Made by a program: the position numbers and the translations under genes. Below the pieces are notes generated by a model. The model made no database searches and was not told where the DNA came from. It was given only the letters and a program-made list of their open reading frames with translations. This document shows, piece by piece, positions 5,964-11,823 of a stretch of 11,823 bases of DNA (positions are counted from its first letter, which is position 1; every line of letters starts with the position of its first letter). The DNA comes from NVQY01 sp047639325 (GTDB lineage Bacteria; Pseudomonadota; Alphaproteobacteria; Rhodobacterales; Rhodobacteraceae), in the NCBI GenBank assembly GCA_047639325.1, contig JBLINN010000119.1, forward strand, positions 1 to 11,823, read 5' to 3'.

Positions 5964-7394
5964 TTATGCCAGATCATCCGGCAAGATGCCCTGCGGGAGG
6001 TTTTGGTACGACACTGGGCGCAGAAAACGGCGGATCGACATTGTGCCGACGGATGTCGCGCCAAAGTTGGTTGAGGCGGGGTAGGGGCCGCCGTGTACCA
6101 TGGCGTCGCAGACCTCGACCCCGGTGGGAAAGCCGTTGGCTAGGACGCGACCGGCTTTGCGTTCCAGGATTGGCAGCAAGGTTTTGGCATCGGCGCTGTC
6201 GGAATCGTCCAGATGCAGGGTGCAGGTCAACTGGCCTTGCAAGGATTTTGCGACGGCTGTCATCTCGTCCATGTCCCTTGCGGTGACGATCATGCCAAGC
6301 GGGCCAAATACCTCTTCGCCCAAAGCCTCGTTCGCCAGCCAGTCGGTGGCGGTGGTGGCAAACAGATAGGGCGTGGCGTTGCGCATGTCGCAGGTGGTGG
6401 TCAGCACCTGTTGCACGCCGCTGGTGGCGGCGATGCGGTCGGTGCCCTGGTGATAGGCGTCGGCGATGCCACCGGTCAGCATGACCTGCGCGCCAATCGG
6501 TTCAAGCGCGGATTTGGCGGCAGCAGTAAAGGCGGTTGCGTCCGGCCCGTCGATGATGATTGCCACGCCGGGATTGGTGCAGAATTGCCCCGCGCCCATG
6601 GTCAGGGATCCGGCCCAGCCTGCGGCGATCTCGGCGCCGCGATTGGCCAAGGCGCCGTTCAGGATGAACATCGGGTTGACCGACCCCAATTCGCCGAAAA
6701 ACGGGATCGGGTCGGGGCGCGTGGCGCAAAGGTCGTAAAGCGCGCGACCGCCGCCCTGAATCTGGCTGAACACGCCGGGATGGATGCCGCAGGCGGTGAT
6801 GGCGGCAAGGATCGCCTGGGCGACGATATCCGAGGTGCCGGGATGGGCCGAATGGCCTTTGACCAGCACCGGGCAACCAGCGGCCAGCGCGGCGGCGGTG
6901 TCGCCCCCGGCAGTGGAAAATGCCAGCGGGAAGTTGGACGCGCCGAACACGGCCACCGGGCCGATCGGGCGCTGCATCATGCGAATGTCGGGCCGGGGCA
7001 GGGGCGCGCGATCTGGTAGGGCCTTGTCATAGCGCCGGTCAAAGTAATCACCCGCTTCGATATGATCGGCAAACAGGGCCAGTTGGCCGGTGGTGCGGCC
7101 ACGTTCGCCCACCAAACGGGCCTCGGGCAGGCCGGTTTCCTTGCAGCCCATGGCGGTGATCTCATCGCCACGCGCGTTGATCTCATCGGCAATGCGGCGC
7201 AGGAACGTCGCGCGGGTGGGGCGGGTGGAATATCCGTAGGACCAAAACGCCTCTTCTGCCGCTTTGGCCGCCTGATCAACCAGGTCAACGCTGCCAGTGG
7301 CAAAGCTGTCGGCCTCGCCGCTGGTGGGCTGGTTGGTGAATGTGGCGTCGCCGCCGACCCATTGGCCGGCAATCAGGTGAGTACCCTTGAGCAT
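5964..7394 (-). CDS. 2,5-dioxovalerate (alpha-ketoglutarate semialdehyde) dehydrogenase-like, with internal deletion
   Basis: An aldehyde dehydrogenase of the type that oxidises alpha-ketoglutarate semialdehyde to alpha-ketoglutarate, the last step of non-phosphorylative pentose and sugar-acid pathways. The frame is open for 476 residues. Visible motifs are GASNFP (N154), VKGHSAHPG (K179), the general-base E235 in FFGELGSVNP, the nucleophile C272 in GAGQFCTNPG and EEVFGP (360-365). Relatives I know are roughly 500-525 residues and carry a block ending in VGFTGS between IQGG and the GGRAL block. Here IQGGGRALYDL (212-222) joins the two directly. An in-frame loss of some 25-30 residues, including the cofactor-contacting FTGS loop, is therefore likely, and the enzyme may be inactive. 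The start has only a weak ribosome binding site. It lies between FAH (17 bp upstream) and SDR (14 bp downstream) in one operon. Confidence 0.88.
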   Translation of the reverse strand: MLKGTHLIAGQWVGGDATFTNQPTSGEADSFATGSVDLVDQAAKAAEEAFWSYGYSTRPTRATFLRRIADEINARGDEITAMGCKETGLPEARLVGERGRTTGQLALFADHIEAGDYFDRRYDKALPDRAPLPRPDIRMMQRPIGPVAVFGASNFPLAFSTAGGDTAAALAAGCPVLVKGHSAHPGTSDIVAQAILAAITACGIHPGVFSQIQGGGRALYDLCATRPDPIPFFGELGSVNPMFILNGALANRGAEIAAGWAGSLTMGAGQFCTNPGVAIIIDGPDATAFTAAAKSALEPIGAQVMLTGGIADAYHQGTDRIAATSGVQQVLTTTCDMRNATPYLFATTATDWLANEALGEEVFGPLGMIVTARDMDEMTAVAKSLQGQLTCTLHLDDSDSADAKTLLPILERKAGRVLANGFPTGVEVCDAMVHGGPYPASTNFGATSVGTMSIRRFLRPVSYQNLPQGILPDDLA

Positions 7395-7411
7395 GTTCAG
7401 TCTTTCTATGG

Positions 7412-8530
7412 TTAAAGCAGGTCGCGTCGCGACAGGTTGCGCATCATTTCACGTAGTCCAAAGGTCCATTCGGCGCATTCCGTGGACAGGCGCACCGTAT
7501 TGGTCAGACAGCCGAGACGGGGCGAGGCGATGGAGACCACATCGCCCATCTTATGGGTAAACCCTTCGCCCGGCACATCGCGGTCTTTGGTGGGGGCAAA
7601 CAGCGCACCTAGGAACAGCATAAAGCCATCCGGGTATGGGTGATGGCGGCCAATGGTCTGGCGCACCAGATCAAGCGGGTCGCGGCTGATCTCTTTCATC
7701 GACGAAGCGCCCTTCAACACATAGCCATCAAGGCCGGTCACCGTCATGTCCAGTTCGGCGGCGCGGACATCAGCCAGCGAGAAATCCCCGCCAAACAGCC
7801 GGATCATCGGGCCAATGGCGCAGGACGCGTTGTTGTCCTTGGCCTTTGACAGCAACAGGGCAGAGCGGCCTTCGACATCGCGCAGGTTGACGTCATTGCC
7901 AAGGGTTGCGCCGACGATGGCCCCACCGGATGACACTGCCAGCACCACTTCGGGTTCCGGGTTGTTCCAGCTGGACATCGGGTGCAGGCCCACATCGGCG
8001 CCAGGTCCCATCGACGACAGGGTTTGCGATTTTGAGAACACCTCGGCGTCCGGGCCGATGCCAACCTCAAGATATTGCGACCACATGCCTTCCTTGATCA
8101 GCGCCGCCTTGACCTGTGTGGCCTCGGGTGATCCGGCCTTGATATTGCTTAGGCTGTCGCCGATCACCGCGCTGACGCGGGTGCGGATGGCGTTGGCCTT
8201 TTGCGGGTCACCCGCGGCCTGTTCCTCGATCACCCGTTCGACCATCGAACTGGCGAAGGTCACGCCGCAAGCCTTGATGGATTGCAGATCGCAGGGGGCG
8301 GGGAAATGGGTTTGGCTCAGGTCGCCCACCGGGGCGGCGCGCAGCGCATCAACCGGGCCAAGGGATGGGCCGTCGGCGGATTGCACATAACCGGTCGGGT
8401 CGGCCATTTCGCAGATGTCGCGGGTCAGCGGCGCGGTTTTGGCGGTGATGTCGATCACCTGACCGTCGCGGATAGTGACCACCGACGGGCCTTGAACCGC
8501 GGCGTTCCAGACCCGGCCCAGCAATAATGC
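7412..8530 (-). pseudogene. FAH-family 2-keto-3-deoxy-sugar-acid dehydratase-like, 5' end deleted
   Basis: This resembles the fumarylacetoacetate-hydrolase-fold proteins that include 2-keto-3-deoxy-arabinonate dehydratases, which form alpha-ketoglutarate semialdehyde. Homologous sequence begins at LLGRVWNAAVQGPSVV (about 8524) and runs about 370 residues to TAA at 7412. The metal-site block NNPEPEVVL supplies two glutamates spaced ExE, and NDVNLRDVEG supplies the aspartate. The true start is missing: the frame continues upstream to an ATG at 8641, but those 39 codons are the permease 2 gene read out of frame. A deletion near 8517-8530 has joined the two genes and removed roughly 15-20 N-terminal codons with the ribosome binding site. 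Everything downstream is open. The product feeds the semialdehyde dehydrogenase 17 bp downstream. The exact substrate is unknown. Confidence 0.85.
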
Positions 8531-9315
8531 GCGTCCCTCCCAGCGCCACGGCGGCAATTGACGGCAGCAGATAGGTGTTGCCCATGCCCTGATAGGCCTG
8601 GCTGGAATATCCGGCCAGCAGCACGCCGGCCATACCTGCACAGGCGCCTGACATCATAAAGGCGCCGATCACCACGCCCCGGGTGCGGATGCCCGACAGA
8701 TAGGCCGCGCCTTCGCGGTTGCCGGTGGCATAGATTGATCGGCCAAAGCTGGTAGAGCGCAGGATGGTGGCGATAAGGATCGACACCGCCGCCCAGACAA
8801 AGATCGCCACCGGGATCCCTAAGATCTTGTCCGAAGCCAGATATCGCATCAGGGGTGTTGCGGCGGTCTGCGGCGCAAAGCCACTGGTATGGGCGATCAT
8901 CAAGCCCGGCATCATCGAATCCACCCCTAGGGTGAAAATCATTGAGGGAATGCGCAAATACGCCACGCCCAACCCGTTGAACAAGCCAATCGCCAGCCCC
9001 ACAACCAGCCCGGTGGGAATGGCCAGATCGCCGCCGACGGTGGTGGCCATCATTGCGGCTGCCGTCAGGGTCCAGGGGATCGACAAGTCGATATGGCCCA
9101 GCAGGATCACCATCATCATCCCCGCCGCGACGATGCCCAGGAACGTCCCGGTTTCCAGTTGTTGCAGCAGGTATTTTTGACTGTAGCAGCGGCGCGCTGC
9201 ATTGGGGGGACAGGGTATAGGCGGTGCCAATGGCCAGGATCAGGATCACAAAGCCCGAGGCGATGAGGATCGGTTTGGTTTCCGGTTTCAGGTTGGAAAA
9301 GATCGACATGCCCAT
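8517..9315 (-). pseudogene. ABC sugar permease 2 (CUT2/RbsC type), frameshifted and 3'-truncated
   Basis: An inner-membrane permease subunit of a ribose/xylose-type importer. ATG 9315 opens a frame with one membrane segment (about residues 13-32) reaching TAYTLSPQ. The homologous frame then resumes one base away with SQKYLLQQLETGTFLGIV and GHIDLSIPW, then GREGAAYLSGI-like text and LPSIAAVALGGTRIIAG near 8517. The switch lies at a run of six C on the coding strand (9204-9209); with five C the two frames join as TLSPNAARRCYSQKY. After GGTRIIAG the permease homology ends abruptly and FAH sequence begins in another frame, so about 50-60 C-terminal residues are missing. It starts 3 bp after the permease 1 stop. 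Both lesions would destroy function. Confidence 0.87.
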
Positions 9316-9318
9316 CCC

Positions 9319-10371
9319 CTATCGAAACAGATCAAGGCGGTTTTTAACCCGCATGGTTCGTAGTGCGCCCAAGGACACGGCGGCCAGTAGCACGATGCCT
9401 TCGACCAGCGACTGCAACAGCGGATCAATCGACAGGATGCGGAAGTAAAACGAGATTACCCGCAGGATCAGCGCGCCGATCATCGACCCGACTGCGCCGC
9501 CAATACCGCCCATCAGCGAGGTGCCGCCAATCACCACAGCGACGATGGAATTCAGCGTATAAGACCCGGCCTGGCTGATATCGGCGTTACCCGACGAGGT
9601 TTGAATCGCCAGAAACAACCCGCCACATCCGGCAAAAAACCCGGCCAGGGTAAAGGCCGGAATCTTGGCGCGTGCCACCGGCAGGCCGGACATATAAGCG
9701 GCCCCCTCGGCCGAGCCGATGGCGTAAACCGTGCGTCCGGTGATGGATCGGCGGAACGGCACCCAGACCAGCACCAGCACGCCAAACAGGATGATCAGCG
9801 GTACCGGAATCCAGGCGATGATCTGGAACCAATGCGCGTTGCCATCGTCAAATAAATGATAAGTTTCGGCGAAATCGAACAGCGAATTGGTCAGCGCCCA
9901 GTTCAAGTCTCCGTCAATGTCGCCCCCGGGTTGTGGGCGCACGAACAGCGCCAGCCCGATGGCGATGGCCCCGGTGGCAAGGGTGGCGATGATCGGCTGC
10001 AGGCGGCCATAAACCACGACCAAGCCGTTCATCAGGCCAAAGGCAGTGCCCGCCAACAGGGTCACGACCATGCCAAAGATCATATGCCCGGGCGAGCGGT
10101 TGACCAGCTATGACGCGATACAGGCTGTCAGGGTCATCACCGCGCCCACCGACAGGTCCAGCCCGCCGATCAGCACCGGGATGGTTTGGGCGATGGCGAT
10201 AAAGGCGATGACGATGGATTCATTGGCGTTCTGCACCAGAACAGCAGCGGAAAACCCGCGCGGATGCAGCGAGTTATAGACCAGATAAAGCAGGATCAGC
10301 CCCAGCAGCGCGCCATAAAACCCCCGGTTCTGATTGACCGAGATTTTCAGGCGATCCACCAGCCCGCTCAT
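9319..10371 (-). pseudogene. ABC sugar permease 1 (CUT2/RbsC type), amber-interrupted
   Basis: A membrane permease of 350 codons, the normal length for ribose/xylose/galactofuranose-type importers, in one frame broken by TAG at 10108-10110 (codon 88). Before the stop are a first membrane segment (about 20-33) and the conserved GGLDLSVGAVMTLTACIAS. After it LVNRSPG and further membrane segments continue, including IGSAEGAAYMSG, the IVAVVIGGTSLMGG block and the family-typical end RVKNRLDLFR with TAG at 9319. The start overlaps the ATPase stop as ATGA. An ATG at 10083 could allow re-initiation of a truncated form lacking the first helices. The lost residue cannot be deduced confidently. It pairs with permease 2 as a two-permease CUT2 system. 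Confidence 0.9.
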
Positions 10372-11823
10372 GCTGCGGCCCCCGATGTGTCGATGTTCAG
10401 GGACGCGGCGACAATGGCCGTTTCGGTGGTCGCGTCACCGTCCAGTTCGGACACCACAGCGCTGTCATACATCACGGCGGCCCGGTCGCAGCAGTCGATC
10501 AGCTCGGCGTAATCGGTGGAATAGAACAGAATCGCCTTACCGGCATCTGCGAGGTCGCGCATCAACCTGTAAATCTCTTGTTTGGTGCCAACATCAATCC
10601 CGCGGGTCGGGTCGTTTAGCAGGATAATGTCAGGATAAGTCATCAGCCATTTGGCGATCACCACCTTTTGTTGGTTGCCCGCCAACAGGGTGGCGACGGC
10701 GTCATCGGTATGCCCGGCATTGATTTGCAGCTTGGTCATGCCCTTGGCCACGGCGGCCTTTTTCTTGTCTCGGTCGATGATCCCGGCGCGCGATACCCGG
10801 TCAAACGGGGCCGCGATCAGGTTGTTGGCGATGGACATCGGCAGCATCAACCCTTCGGTCTTGCGATCCTCGGGGACCAGCGCGATGCGGGATTTGTCGC
10901 CCTTGGCAACGGCGGGCGAGCTGGGATGCACCGGCGGGCCGCCGATCAGAACCTGGCCATCCAGCCCGCGCAGCACGCCGAACAGGGCCAGCAACAGCTC
11001 TTTCTGCCCCTGTCCGTCTAGCCCGCCAAGGCCAACGATTTCGCCTTTGCCCAGGCTTAGGTTGACGCCCTTGATGGTGCGTTCCCAGCGCAGGTCTTTG
11101 ATCTCCAGATGCGGGGCAGGGCGGGCATGGGTGGTTTTGGGCGGAAATGTGCGCCAACATCGCGGCCAATCATCAGGTGCACGATATCGTTGTCCGATTT
11201 CTCGCCTTTGGCGAATGTTTCCTCATGCTGGCCGTTGCGGAACACCGACAGGGTATCGCACAGTTTTTCGACTTCGTGCATCCGGTGCGAGATAAACAGG
11301 CTGGCAACGCCTTGGTCTTTCAAGTCGCCAATCAGGTTATATACAGTTTCCACATCGCGGCTGGTCAGGGCCGATGTCGCCTCGTCCAGGATCAGCACCT
11401 CGGGGGATTTGCCCAGAGCTTTGGCGATTTCCACCATCTGGCGGCGCGACAGGGACAGGTCGCGCACCAAAGCGCGCGGGTTGACGTCTTCGCAGTTGAT
11501 CCGGGCCAGCAGGGATTCCGCGATGCGGTTCTGTGCGGCGTCGTTGATCAGGCCAAAGCGGCGGGGCGGGTTGGCGAGCGAGATATTGGCGGCGACCGAT
11601 AGGTCAGGCGCCAGCGATAATTCCTGAAAGATACAGACGATGCCAGCGGCAGCGGCGTCGGACGGTTTGGTGAACTGAACCGGGCGGCCCTTGACGCGCA
11701 TGGTGCCGGAACTGGGCGGCAGAACGCCGGAGATGATTTTGATCAGGGTGGACTTGCCCGCGCCGTTTTCCCCCGGGATCGCATGAACCGATCCCTTGTG
11801 GCAGGAAAAATCGACCTCCCTTA
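10368..11823 (-). pseudogene. ABC sugar-import ATPase (CUT2, two ATPase domains), frameshifted, partial at window edge
   Basis: A cytosolic ATPase with tandem nucleotide-binding domains, as in RbsA/XylG-type importers. The N-terminus lies beyond 11823. Domain 1 has Walker A GENGAGKST, Q-loop IFQELSLAPDL, signature LSLSRRQMVEIAKAL, Walker B VLILDEATSAL and H-loop FISHRM. Domain 2 has the degenerate A-loop GGLDGQGQKEL, signature LLAGNQQKVVIAKWL and Walker B IILLNDPTRGIDVG. The two domains are in different frames. Frame 1 runs on to a stop at 11057, while the homologous linker FPPKTTHARPAPHLEIKDLRW is read one base over. Restoring one T to the TTT run (complement of 11145-11147) rejoins them, so a one-base deletion is likely. 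The stop overlaps permease 1 as ATGA. It is the most upstream gene seen in the operon; a solute-binding protein gene may lie just outside. Confidence 0.9.

Noticed and set aside
5419..6084. 221-codon plus-strand open frame
   Set aside because: It is antisense to the SDR gene and shows no domain or ribosome binding site.
6213..7019. 268-codon plus-strand open frame
   Set aside because: It is wholly antisense to the aldehyde dehydrogenase, glycine- and histidine-rich, without recognisable motifs: a GC-rich shadow.
8349..8516. C-terminal tail of permease 2 past the junction
   Set aside because: It is FAH coding sequence read out of frame; it is Arg/Pro/Asp-rich, unlike a permease helix.
8522..8641. 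FAH N-terminus starting at ATG 8641
   Set aside because: These 39 codons are permease 2 sequence in the wrong frame, rich in Trp, Cys and Pro, and lie upstream of the deletion junction.
1..11823. CRISPR array, tRNA, rRNA or insertion sequence
   Set aside because: No regularly spaced repeats, cloverleaf, rRNA-like sequence or transposase motifs were seen. The lesions are small indels, deletions and point changes, not insertions.

Overview
The window looks like a chromosome segment from an alphaproteobacterium of the Rhodobacterales (Roseobacter group). This is inferred from GC-rich coding sequence, the wording of the IspH protein, and a Roseobacter-style sugar-acid operon fed by an ABC transporter. 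The many broken genes recall pseudogene-rich polar roseobacters such as Octadecabacter, but that resemblance is only a guess.

Left part, plus strand (272-2887): a compact, intact housekeeping operon of ispH (isoprenoid synthesis), a LysE/RhtB-family exporter, a small class I SAM methyltransferase and rnhA (RNase HI). Gaps are 12 bp, then a 4-bp overlap, then an 8-bp overlap. Upstream lie an 11-bp perfect inverted repeat (1-11/66-76) and two adjacent hairpins in the ispH leader.

Middle: a minus-strand caspase-like gene (2936-3961) that has lost its catalytic core and carries an in-frame amber codon just before a peptidoglycan-binding-like segment. It is followed by an intact plus-strand SMP-30/gluconolactonase-family lactonase (4176-5075) with its own good sigma70-type promoter.

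Right part, minus strand (11823 down to 5149): a six-gene operon for uptake and non-phosphorylative oxidation of a sugar, probably a pentose. The order is ABC ATPase, permease 1, permease 2, FAH-family 2-keto-3-deoxy-sugar-acid dehydratase, alpha-ketoglutarate-semialdehyde-type aldehyde dehydrogenase, and SDR sugar dehydrogenase. With the convergent lactonase these would turn an imported aldose into lactone, sugar acid, 2-keto-3-deoxy acid, alpha-ketoglutarate semialdehyde and alpha-ketoglutarate. A sugar-acid dehydratase and a solute-binding protein are not seen here.

The main observation is that every gene of this operon carries a different lesion: a one-base frameshift in the ATPase, an amber codon in permease 1, a frameshift in a C6 run in permease 2, a deletion fusing permease 2 out of frame to FAH, an apparent in-frame loss of the cofactor-loop segment in the aldehyde dehydrogenase, and an amber codon exactly at the SDR catalytic tyrosine. 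The neighbouring housekeeping genes and the lactonase are intact. The simplest reading is a recently inactivated catabolic operon. Sequencing error and amber recoding are alternatives discussed in the findings; TAG is also used here at two apparently normal gene ends, which argues against general recoding. No tRNA, rRNA, CRISPR array or insertion sequence was recognised.
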